A DNA stretch of 64,000 bases from Phallus indusiatus (lineage: Eukaryota; Basidiomycota; Agaricomycetes; Phallales; Phallaceae): positions 86,470-150,469 of the forward strand of contig JAQFWX010000086.1 in the NCBI GenBank assembly GCA_027605045.1. The letters are read 5' to 3'. The position numbers and the translations under genes were made by a program. Shown piece after piece: positions 12,538 to 23,013 of this stretch. Under the pieces are notes generated by a model that worked only from the letters and a program-made list of their open reading frames with translations, ran no database searches and was not told the origin of the DNA. Numbering within the stretch: the first letter of the stretch is position 1; every line of letters begins with the position of its first letter.

Positions 12538-14262
12538 AAGGGAGAGGAAAAAAAGAAAGGAATGAAAAAGATAGATTATTTTTGATCTGAGATAGAACTC
12601 CCTGCTAGTGATAGTGCTTATATGGAAATGCTGATATCATCGTGTTGAAGGCCGAGTTCACCCTGTGTCGCAAGGGACATTACGATGTGCTGAGCTTGAA
12701 AACGGGCTTATCACTTCCCGGTGCCAGGGTGCCATTGGACCTCATTGGACGCGCGTATTGTATCGTCAAAATAAGGGGTATGTATTTCGTTTGAACTATC
12801 ATTGTGAGCTGGAATAGCCACTAATGACGTCTGCTCATGTGCGCCACAAAGGCCAACTCAGTGCTATGGCACATTTCCTTCAGTTGTCCTTATGCGTGCA
12901 AAATACTTTTTATCGGACTCTCAGCCAAACAAACTAAACAGAAGTGCCATTAGGACCAGCAACAACGCCATGTGTGTAAATTTGCAAAAGGAAACCGGCG
13001 GCATGTGCGTCAATAATTTTCGTATTATAAAGCCGAGGACGCTGATCATGATCATGTTGAGTTTGTAATTATCACGGCTATATTGGCTATTGCCGATATC
13101 TCACACTGTTTCTGCTGGCGACAATTCAGCTTGAACAAATTCAGACAAAGTCCGAGCCAGAAAGGTTCAGAGTCCCCAGTTACCATCTCATCATCCCATC
13201 TCGCCTTATTCTTTCCTACCTTCCCTGCTTGCTGAAAATTATGACGGCGCTCTCAACTGCAGCTTTTACAAACAACATCGATCCTTGTATACAGGTTTCA
13301 GTAATGTCCACACAGCTCTACTACGCCCAGCATCGTCTCCTAGCCCCTAGTAATCCCATACCCTCGATTACCCCAATACCCCTTTCTCGCTTTGGTATCC
13401 TCACGTTATCGAGACCATCGCAACCTATTTGCCCATACGTCGGTCTATGTTTGCTGGTGCGATCTATCAGACGACATAGGGAACTATTACGAACGAGAGA
13501 ATGAACATGCAAATGAACCGGTTTTGTCAATCATCCATAGCAACAGACAATTCTTTTCAGGGGCCAGCGCAACAAACCCATATGAATACTTCGACGAACA
13601 TGAAGATGTACATAAATGGGACATTTCCTCGGATTGAAGAAGCTCAGGCATCACCGGTCAACGTCCATTTCCTAAATTAGTGCACAGACCGCTCTCAAAC
13701 TTCGACTTTCTATTTCTGTACTATCTCCTTTTGGTGATTCGTGAAACGCGTTACATCCCATACCCGACCAGGCTCCAATGGTCTTCAGGGGAACTTGGTA
13801 GGTTTTTCCTCAGGAGCGTCGTCCGAGACCGGGGGATGTATATCTATACTCAAGTACATACACCACGCGGTATTTGGCGGATGAGGGCGTCCTTCTTCTT
13901 GGTCTATATACTCTCACCTGGTCTTGGTACCATGATTACAGACGACATGTTTCCTATCAATTTTGTGACTAATGTTTTTACGGGCTAGCTGAAGATCAGC
14001 ACTATTGGAGGAACACCAGTCATAAGCTATAGTAGGATAAACCTGAAATAGCGACGAACGTCTGGATAAGCTAGGGGCGGAACTAGTCAAGGGACTCTGT
14101 AGTTTGAGTTCATTTCCTATGACAATGATTCTTAGTGAAGTCACAAGTAGGACAAAGCTTCACTTTCATACGAGGTCATGTAGAGACTCAGGTAGTTTTA
14201 TCAAGCATTTTCAATAATATAAAGCTAGAACTAGTGATACAATCATGTGCATATTGAGAAGC
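12538..14262. other. Intergenic, no supported gene
   Basis: A long gap between two - strand acyltransferase genes. There is a TATAAA near 13024 and an ATG-started open frame at 13242-13504 (begins MTALSTAAFTNN), but no family match and no convincing exon chain. Another open stretch at 13680-13988 lacks an ATG near its start. A small lineage-specific + strand gene around 13.2-13.7 kb remains possible. Confidence 0.35.
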
Positions 14263-15831
14263 CTATTGATCTACAGGGATAAACTCTTTAAAACCGTCCT
14301 TTCGTTCCCATACCTTCTTATCAGAAAAGAACCCTGGAAAGTAATTGAGTCAAAAACCATATAGAACAAATTGTCGAATAGATTGGCATACCTCCCATCC
14401 ATATACCCCCACTGGGATCATCCGCAACTAGTCCCATTATATTACGAACAGGAAAAGGTTGGTACGAATTGCCGAATAAATAAAGGCACTTGACTTGCTT
14501 CTCTTCTTGTCCATCTGGCAAAGCCCCAGAGAAATCAATTTCCATTAGTTTCATGTCTCTCCAGTTCGTAACCACATTCCATGCCCCACCGTTGGGCTCA
14601 AAGAAAAGACTCAATCTTCCGGCGTTCTTAATTCTCCATTTCAGCCATGTTTCGATAGCGTCTGGTTTTGTTTGATCCCGAAGAGTAGTGCGCACGTGGT
14701 ACGCGAGAGCTCCAAGCGACATTGTATGGATTGCGGATATGGGAATGGTTGGGGTAACAACAGTCAGAGCTCCGTTATGGAGGAAAGGAGATGGAAGAGG
14801 TGACGGTTCTTTCAGATAGCGTCGTAAATTGGCGGAATACAATACGTTTAGCGGCGTCTTTGAAGAGGAAGGCGGATGGATTCTCTGTGCCATGACTATT
14901 CAGTAACCTTCGTTCCGCCATAGTGAATTGGGTCATTCACTTTACCTTTAAACAGAACGCGATGAGAGCGTCGCTTGAGCTGATCCAGACATCAGGATCG
15001 TCTCCTTTTTCTTTTTTTAGTTCCTGCGTCGCTTGCTCCTTGATCCTCTCGACCTCTTCTTTCGGGAAGAATATTTCTCTGTTCGAGATATCCCGGGTCT
15101 TTACAAAGTCAGCCATGAGATGTGCCATAAATGTAATAACATCCAAAGTCGAGAACGCTCTCCAGAACGGCGGCGTTTTGATAGGTTCATTCTTCTTGTC
15201 TTCAGGGATGACGAACACTGTGAAGGGATCCCCTGGTGCCAACTCTTCAATATCTTCGCCGCGGAGAATGCGTGTAACAGCGACGAGAATTTCCTTGTTT
15301 CCGTGACCGTCGCAAAGAACATGTGGAGTCGTAAGCCCGACGAGTGTTGCGTCGTCAAACAGCGTAACTTGTAGTTGCGACACGGGAATATTAGCATTCA
15401 TATAAGCACCAACGGAGCGAGGACCATCTTGAGAAAAGAGGTGATCCTGATTATTCTTTACGGTGCATCGGATTGAAGATGATGTCTTCGGGAATGTGTA
15501 TGTCTTTTCTACAGGTCCCGGTATAACGACTTTTTTGAAGATATACCGTGGTGTCTCGGCGTTGAATTCAGCAGGGATCTCATAGACCCATTTCTGAACA
15601 AAATAATTCAATAGTCGTACATGCACGAAACTCACCACAAATGATCTTTCATACCTTCGCCCGTTTCCTAAGCCGTGCGCTCAGAATCGGCCACTTTTCG
15701 ACGAGTTTTCGATATGCAGCCTCTACTTTTTCCGCATCAAGCACTTGATCGAGCACCCAACCTGTAACGACGATCGAATCCTTCTCGTTTCCACTAGTGT
15801 CGAAGACACCCGTTGGTATAGTCTGAGCCAT
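14263..15831 (-). CDS. HxxxD (BAHD/trichothecene-type) acyltransferase, intact copy A
   Basis: Four exons give about 465 aa. Exon 1 (ATG 15831) reads MAQTIPTGVFDTSGNEKDS and GWVLDQVLDAEKVEAAYRKL. Exon 2 (about 15590-14945) carries RYIFKKVVIPGPVEKTYTFP, the catalytic PHVLCDGHG (H-x-x-x-D, near 15330-15300), and KEEVERIKEQA. The third exon begins RIHPPSSSKTP after an acceptor ending CACAG and contains TPTIPISAIHTMSLGALA and NWRDMKLMEIDFSGA (about 14570-14530), where this superfamily keeps its second, structural motif. The last exon reads FFSDKKVWERKDGFKEF and stops at 14263. The family (Transferase, PF02458-like) moves an acyl group from acyl-CoA to a small-molecule hydroxyl or amine; substrate unknown. 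It is divergently paired with the DUF6534-like gene at 16879. It is the only copy in the window without visible damage. Confidence 0.8.
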
Positions 15832-16878
15832 GGGGGTAACTTGAAATCAGTAGATGGTGCGCCCATGCTGCCGTATAGTGACTATTAATAGGTAAAAGCC
15901 AAAATAGTGCCGCACTGATGCCGTTTTGCCGCCCATTTTGCGAACAATGTGGATCCCGTTCAGAACTTTTCTCAAAGTCTGGATCAAACGACCGTCCGTT
16001 TCAACAGCCCATTCCTCGTCTCCCCTTTACATGGTATAATCTCGTAACGAATCTTCCTTCAAAGTTACGTCTGACCGATGGTGACTGGTGAGCGAATCGG
16101 ACAGCGAAAGAGCTTTTGGAGCGGGTTTAGTTCTCAATTAAGCTGAGACGACCCCGTGTACTACATACTAAATCTAATCCTCAGCGCAGCGCGCGTCGTC
16201 CGGTTATCACCAATAATATCAAATTTTTTATGACTAGAACCTACTAGAACTCGTTCATATCACCATCATCAAGCAACTCATCTTCTCCAACACCGATCAG
16301 GAGTGTGAAATGAACCAGGACATATTTGGAGGCGTATAACAACACTCAGTTCTACGGTCATACCTCACCAACTCCACGTATGTACTGACTGTTTCTCGAT
16401 TGAACGAGTTATTCTCTCACACCAGTGTTAGCCGCATCATCATCATTTTTGATAAAAATCTCTTAATGCAAATTATGTCTGTGCTCTTAGCTTATAATCA
16501 TTATAGCTTGCCACCATCATTCTCCGTTCTTCTCCGTTCACCAATCCGATAGCGCTCCAAAAGTTTATATATCTCGCGAAACTTTATTTTCAATCGGATC
16601 ATGGGTATTATATCAACAGGTATTTATGATTTACATTTCTCGTATCATGCACTGTCATTGTTTTAACCTAAAAAAACAAAGAGCCAGGTCCAGGGCGGTG
16701 CGGCACAGTGCGACAAGCAAGATCCACGCACTAGTACAAGCCTGATAAGATGACCGGAATCGGACTTTCTCTTTTAATATTTCAAAACAAACAGGTCAAA
16801 ACTTTTGAAATTACATACATATATATTTAGGGCACAGCTCGTACTGAGTGCTGGTTCAGTAACACACCCTTTTAAATT
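15832..16878. promoter_or_regulatory. Recurrent spacer 1 between acyltransferase and DUF6534-like starts
   Basis: This 1,047-bp gap separates two divergent start codons and so must hold both promoters. Recognisable blocks recur in the same order in the spacers at 31421-32417 and 34736-35631, for example CTAGAACTCGTTC/CTAGAACTCGTCC, GAGGCG-AATAACA-type text, a TTATTCTCTCACA block, a CCGCA(T/G)CATCAT block, GGTATT near the end and CAAACAGGTCA before the membrane-protein gene. Recurrence may reflect recent duplication, selection, or both. Confidence 0.5.
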
Positions 16879-18627
16879 ATGACAGCAGCTGACGACACGT
16901 TTGGAGCCTGGTTCATCGGAAACCAAATTAGCATTGTAGCCTTTGGCTTTTTACTCCTCCAGTGCTGGATTTTTATCCAGAACTGGAAGAAAGAACCCAT
17001 TATGCTTAAGCTGGTTGTATCCCTAACATTGTAAGTAAGGCTTCTCGCGCGCTCTACATAAAAATTGGCTGATTTGGCTTGTATCTAATTAATCCGGCAG
17101 GGTACTGGGATTACTCCTCATCTTTCTGACCTCACATGCTCTTTATCATTACTTGATAACTTCTCTCGGCGATCCCGAGGCTTTGGCCGGTATAGTTTGG
17201 TGCGTTTCAGCGTCCCAGTCTCATTTCTGCTTTTCATTGATCAGAATTTATCGTTCTCCAGGAGTTTCAAAGTAGAGCCATGGGCATCGGTAAGTACTAT
17301 ACTTACACGTCGAGATAAATCAATTCCTAATCGGAGAATAGGAAGCAGACGTAACGCTCGCCCATCTGTTCGTACCTGGGTTTTATTCAGCGAACTTCAA
17401 TCTAACTGTCTGGTCTATCAGATTTTACATTCACAGAATTTATAATAGTACGTAGAATCATGCCACTCTTTCTCGCCTGCAGTCGCTACAAAAATATCAT
17501 TACTAGTTCAAAAGAGCTTCATACTTCCTAGTATATTAGTGAGTCTTTCACCGGCGTATACATTTTTACCTTTTTTTTAAGTGCCAATTTCAAGCTTTTC
17601 CTTACATTATCGCACACTGGCAAGTCGTTATCTCAAAGTGTTCGATGGATGGCAGATATTGACATCTAATATGCTCGTGCATCCAATAGTCCTTGACCTG
17701 AGTAAGCCCTTTTACACACTGTCTAACACTAATCATAACCTAATGTGTCCACAATCTTTATCAGCCGCAAGCGGACTCGAGTGGGTACCTATCGATTCAA
17801 AGCTCAAAGCTACGAACTTACACAGTTCTCAATAGGTTATCTGTAAAGGGACTCGTGGCAGCGAAGGCAACGGCCGGATTAGCGCAAGCAGGTCTTTCGC
17901 TCGATCTTGCAATAGACATAATCATCATGCTGGCCATGTTCCACTTTTTCTACACCAGTCGCACCGAAATAAAAAGGTCAGTGATTACATCCCGCACTAG
18001 CAGAGCGCCCGGAAAACCCTTCAAACTTATACATGTTTACAGCACACAAAGTTTACTTCACAAGCTCGCTATATATACGTTTACCTCTGGATCGATAACT
18101 GTCGTGGCCAACTCCATAATTCTTGCCACGGTAAGCTTTCAACATTGCTTTCCTCCTATGTTATGATAACCTCAGACGGATCGTTGCAGTTCATCAGGAA
18201 GCCTAATACGCAGATATATTCTGGTGTTTCTTTCATTCTTCCTCACTGTAAGGATATCTTCCTTATTTTTGTTCCTTTGCTAACAAACTTGAATTGAAGT
18301 ATATTCCAATTGTCTTCTTGCAATGTAAGTCCGCCGTTGTTCACCTTCTAAACATGACATGACAATATGCATATCAGGCTCAACACCCGATCTCACCTGA
18401 GGGCGAATTATGGTACCTCGAAAGGTTCCTCTGGTGTTTCAAGCGCGCCCTCCACGTTGAACGCCACTCTACCCGTCTTCTCTGTACCAAAAGAGTCCAT
18501 CAGAACGTCCACTAGAATGTCAGATCATTTCTCACACGGTACATACTCATTCGAGCTTGGGAGTATGGTGGAGGATCCAACTGTGCCGAGCCCAAAAGCG
18601 AATGACAATGAGGCATATGCTATGTGA
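16879..18627 (+). CDS. DUF6534-like multi-pass membrane protein, copy 1
   Basis: A spliced membrane protein of the fungal DUF6534 type (about seven helices, unknown function). Exon 1 (ATG 16879) reads MTAADDTFGAWFIGNQISI with the first helix. Exon 2 has GLLLIFLTSHALYHYLI (about 17105-17165), then WSFKVEPWAS, EADVTLAHLFVPGFYSANF (from about 17342) and a helix VWSIRFYIHRIYN. The C-terminal half gives LSLDLAIDIIIMLAMFHFFY (about 17895-17955), STQSLLHKLAIYTFTSGSIT (about 18042-18100) and a cytosolic tail from NTRSHLRANYG to EAYAM (stop 18625-18627). The frame between about 17500 and 17850 is unclear: relative to the sister copies a short stretch near 17550-17580 differs by a non-multiple of three, so either an intron lies there or the copy has a break. 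It is transcribed away from acyltransferase copy A. Confidence 0.6.
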
Positions 18628-19386
18628 TGAGAGAAAAATCCTGTAACGAAATCATAAATGTCCATTTATCTTTATCCGGAGGGTATGTATGCGTGTATGT
18701 GGATATATTTGTGTAACAATATCAAATTTTGGAGCCGTTACTTTAACGAATTTTTGATTTCTGTAACAACTTCGGAATAAGTTCGGACTCGCTGAAAGAA
18801 GATCAACGATCTTGTTTTTCAGAGCTTTTTACTGGTAAGATTTTGAGCGGGGATCTCAACTGCGTTAGACACATTGAAAAGAGTACTAATTATATATTCG
18901 TTTGCTTTCTGATTTCACATAGTTAATATTAGTGTGATAAGGAGCTGCGCGTACTGATGACTAGACTACGTGGTTGCATGTCCCACTCAATGGCAAACGC
19001 CTACCAAGTTGAAGCGTGTACTTGAATAGAATGTAACCCGACACTAATCAATGCATATGTCGCGAAGGGCGCTCGGCACACTGACAGTGCTACCGATTGT
19101 TAACGTTGCAAATACCAACTATTTATAATCCAGATTTAGAGTTTCGAACCAATGATTACTGATTAAATAAAATAAACTCAAGAATGCCGATTCGATTTTT
19201 GGTGACCGGTAAATTTGTTTTTCGAAAACAAAAAGCCTGATAAGATGTGATCGCATTTCCGGAATCGGGGCTCTTCCGGGCCTCAGGCCTCAGTATTTGG
19301 GCCGGACAAACAGCCTCCACTCTGAAATATAATAGGAGTGCCGCTAACTCTATTACCAGAGCAGCAGCTCAGTGGCACACACCCTC
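18628..19386. other. Intergenic between DUF6534-like copies 1 and 2
   Basis: No gene seen. The last 200 bases (CAAGAATGCCG..., CCTGATAAGATG, GGGGCTCTTCC-type text) resemble the proximal promoters of the other membrane-protein copies. Unlike copy 1 there is no acyltransferase exon on the - strand here, so copy 2 has no visible divergent partner. Confidence 0.4.
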
Positions 19387-21468
19387 ATGACAGCAGCGGA
19401 CGTCACCTTTGGAGCCTGGTTTATTGGAAATCAAATCAGCATTGTAGCCTTTGGTTTTTTACTTTCACAGTGCTGGATTTTTATTCAAAACTGGAAAAAG
19501 GAGCCACTTGTTCTTAAGCTAGTTGTGTCCCTGACATTGTAAGGGTCGTTGCTCACAGAGTCCATGAGATTCGACTTGAAGGTTGATCGAAATCTGTTTA
19601 CAGGTTGCTAGGATTTCTTCTGATTTTTTTGACCTCACATGCACTTTATCATTACTTAATAGTAGCACCCGTTGCAAATCCCAAGGATTTGACTAGTATA
19701 ATTTGGTGTGTTTCAGTCTTCCGGTCTCATTTTTGCTCATCTCTCATCAACTATCAGGAGCTTCAGAGCAGAGCCATGGGTGTCGGTAGGTAACATGTCA
19801 AGCTCAAGTTGATGTTTCAGTCACTGAGTCGGGAAAAGGAAATAGACTGTTGCGTACGCAAACAGGCTACGCAGAGATTAGTCAGCGCTCGGTATATGCG
19901 TCGGTCCGTCAATATTTTGCAAATTTTAGTTACTTTGTACTTTTCATATTAAACTTTTCTGGCTTTTCACATTTTCCATTCTCTTTAGATTACATTTTAG
20001 CACCATTCCAATTTCCTGGAAATCGCACAAATAATGTATATAAAAACTTCTCTCTAGCTTACAAAATACAAGAAGAATGTTTCCCTCCTATTTCTCCCTC
20101 TGAGCACACATCCGCTGATTCCCTTATCTTCCCTGTTCGCTCCTGAGGCGCGCGTATCAAGACATAACAGTTACCCACCTGTTCGTTTTTGTTCTGAATC
20201 TTTAGTATATCATTTGATCAAACTGTATCCTACCAGATTTTACACTTTCCGAATCTATCACAGTATGTAACATCATGCTATCCTCTCTGGATTTCAGTCC
20301 TGACAAATTATCGTTGTTAGTTCGAAAAAACTTTATACTTTCTGGTATACTTGTGAGTCTTGTACCAGCATATATGATGTGTTTCTACTTTTATGAATTT
20401 CCAATACCTCAATTTAAGCTTTTCCTTACATTATCGCACACCGGCAAGTCGTTATTAAAATGGCCATCGCCAATAGATGATGCATATTGACATTTATACT
20501 AATGCATCGAATAGCTCTCGACCTTGGTACGTCATTTTACTTTTTAAGTAGTACGAACCATAAGCCAATGAGATCATAATCTTTACCAGCCGCAAGTGAG
20601 ATCGAGTGGGTATCATATTCATTGGCTTGAAGCAACAGGCTCACACAAATTTCATTAGAACTGTGAAGGGAGCTGCCGCGGCAAAAGCTTCCTCAGATTT
20701 GCCGCGAGCAGGTCTTTCCTCGATCTTGCCATAGACATAATTATTATGCTGGTCATGTTCCACTTTTTTTACACTAGTCGTACCGAAGTGAAAAGGTCAG
20801 TTCTTCTTGAAGGTCCCTTTGAAAGCCTCCAAACTCATACAATTATTTACAGCACACAAAGTCTACTACACAAGCTCACACTGTATACCTTTGCCTCCGG
20901 ATCTCTAACAGTGGTGGCCAATATCGTGATTCTTGCCACGGTGAGCTTCACTTCACTCTTTTCTATATACGATCCTTAGATGGCTGGCCACAGTTCTTCG
21001 GTTCACCAAATACGGAGATATTCTCTGGTACATCGTTCATTCTCCCACATTGTGAGAATACATGTTCCTCTTAATACTACCCTTTGTCAATAATGCTAAC
21101 AAACATATTTAAATCAAAGTATATTCCAATTGTCTCCTCGCAATGTAAGTTCTTTCATATTGCATATATATCAAATAATAATAACAACAATATGTTATAG
21201 GCTCAACACTCGCTCACACCTGAGGGCCAGTTATGGTACCTCAGGAGACTCCTCTGATGAATCAAGCAAGTCCTCCCTGAATATCTCTTCGCCTGTTTTC
21301 GCCGTCCCAAAAGGGACCATCAAGTCACCTGCTACTAGTAGAGTTTCAGAACACTTTTCACCCGGCACACATTTGTTTGAGCTCGGGAATATGGTAGAGA
21401 ACTCAACTGACTCTCAGCTACCAGAAGGAGCGAATGGCGATAATTTGGCCAAGTTTGTAATAGTGTGA
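19387..21468 (+). pseudogene. DUF6534-like membrane protein, copy 2 (broken)
   Basis: Same family and exon order as copy 1. It starts MTAADVTFGAWFIGNQISI at ATG 19387, continues FLLIFLTSHALYHYLIVAP (about 19613-19670) and WSFRAEPWVS. Two lesions are visible. First, a 312-bp insert (19848-20159, probable solo LTR) interrupts the exon that in sister copies reads EADVTLAHLF; the coding text resumes ITVTHLFVF after it. Second, near 20710-20722 one base is missing compared with copies 1 and 3 (CTTTCCTCGATC against CTTTCGCTCGATC), which shifts the frame just before the LDLAIDIIIMLVMFHFFY helix. The 3' half is otherwise well kept: LYTFASGSLTVVANIVILAT (about 20880-20938) and the tail to stop 21466-21468. 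Good conservation of the rest suggests recent loss. A spliced rescue of the frameshift cannot be excluded. Confidence 0.6.
19848..20159. mobile_element. Probable solo LTR (312 bp) inside DUF6534-like copy 2
   Basis: The segment is absent from the other copies of the gene. It begins TGTTGCGTACGC and ends CGCGCGTATCA, the TG...CA ends of a retrotransposon LTR, and is flanked on both sides by AGAC (19844-19847 and 20160-20163), a plausible short target duplication. A TATA box (TATATAAAAA, 20037-20046) sits in the second half, as in LTR promoters. The ends also form an imperfect inverted repeat. No internal retrotransposon coding sequence is present, so this would be a solo LTR; a small non-autonomous DNA element is the alternative. 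Confidence 0.5.
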
Positions 21469-22069
21469 TGGGCAGAATTGAATTTTGTAGAATCATCTGC
21501 ATGTTTGGACGTGTAATGTGTATATGTATGTATATTTCAAACAGACCCATAAAGTACATATTTTGAGGCTCTTCACGAATAATAAAACTCTTATTCATGC
21601 CGAACTAAATAATATTAATTTTTATGGTTCAAATTCTTTCCCACATGGCGGTATACATATAGAAGAATTGAGCGTGAGCCCAGAAACGCTGTAAGGGTTT
21701 GGTGCCGGACTAATTAGCATCCATAGACTGAATGTCGTGCTTAGCTTAAATTCTTATAATCGTCTTTCTTATTAATAATTTCTTTCTCTGATTTATAATA
21801 ATTAGATAATCTTGTATATAAGTTTGAGTTGCAGCTAAAATCTCCGTGTAAAATCAGCGTCACTTACCACCTACTTTTTGAGCTAATTTTGCCATTCTTA
21901 CTCTTGAACTTTTTTTGGGGATTTCAAGATCTAAATATCCTTTAGGAAAGAAATTCATACAAGCCTGGTGAACGGTCGGCGTGTCCCCTCGGCATCACAC
22001 ATTACCGGGGCAATTTATGATTGTGTGTCTTGTGTATTAAGGGATCTCCTCATGCTGACATGTTTTTCA
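21469..22069. other. Intergenic, AT-rich
   Basis: AT-rich flank downstream of copy 2 with no gene, repeat or RNA gene that I can support. Confidence 0.4.
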
Positions 22070-22589
22070 CTTGAAAGCAAAGTCCAAGAAAGCAAGATCA
22101 CTCCATTACAACATCCGGCGGGGAGAGGATATAACGTCATTAGACGACACTCTCTTCGCACAAAACCTGAGAACTCGGGATACAAACGAAGACTGGAGCC
22201 GTGGAGTTAAAGTGGGAATATTCCCAACAAACGTCACCTCCGGAGGCAGATCCCTCAAGAACAAAACGCGGGGTGAGTCTCGCACGATTCTTTTCGCATT
22301 TCTTTCCCTCTAATGATGAATATTTTTTTTTGATTGACCAGAAACGACCCGCGGGCAAGATATCCCAAGATGAGGAGGAGACGGAACTAACCAGGAAAAA
22401 AGCGAGGATTGATACAGGATCCAGGTCGGGATCGGTAAGACTTTTTCTCACACTCTACACTAACTACTGTCCTACTTATTCACTGCGTTTCATCAGTCAA
22501 AGCCCGCGCCCCTTGTGGACAAAGATGAGGAGGAGAAGAGAAGGAAGCGCGCGGCAAGGTTTGGGTCTGGATACGGATACGGATCTTGA
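22070..22589 (+). CDS. Putative gene or gene remnant, 3' exons only (SH3-like segment and basic tail)
   Basis: Three stretches on + look coding. The first (about 22070-22272) reads SLHYNIRRGEDITSLDD, then DTNEDWSRGVKVGIFPTN; the W-x-R-G followed by GIFPTN recalls the end of an SH3 domain. The second (about 22342-22436) is highly charged (QDEEETELTRKKARID) and ends at a GTAAGA donor. It joins in frame to a third (about 22498-22589) reading KPAPLVDKDEEEKRRKRAAR FGSGYGYGS and stop TGA; the RRKRAARFG text recalls the C-termini of THO1/SAP-type RNA-binding proteins. The joint between the first and second stretches does not stay in one frame with the obvious splice sites, and no start exon is seen. 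It may be two pieces of different genes or one decayed gene. Confidence 0.3.
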
Positions 22590-23013
22590 CCGGTAAGACC
22601 TTTTCTCTCACCCTCCAATGACTGCTGCCTTGCTTATTCTCATTCATTAGAAGAAAAAGCCATTATAGCTTATGTAGTATTGCTTTGCAGACGGACCTAA
22701 TTTCGTAGCACTCTGTATTTTCACGTGACGCGTATTGTTTTTCGTAAATATAGGATTTTTGTGGTTCACAACTGATGTATATCATACTAATCAAATGTAG
22801 ACTTTTATAGCCATTTTATAGATCACTTGTAAGCTTTGCATTGTTCGGCGCAGTTCGGCCGTTATTATGTGGTACACTGGCATACATATATTAGTGATAT
22901 TTATTACTTAGTTAGTAATACAAATTCACAGTACATGATGATTTATTATGGCACTATGCCTTAGTAAGAAAATTATAGTTTAGCTACCATACTCCCGGCT
23001 GTGACTGATATTC
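22590..23013. other. Intergenic, AT-rich
   Basis: Flank between a putative + strand remnant and the 3' end of the kinase gene. No feature seen. Confidence 0.4.

Noticed and set aside
13229..13988. Two open frames on + after a TATAAA
   Set aside because: No family, no convincing intron chain; the second lacks an ATG near its start. Left as a possible lineage-specific gene only.
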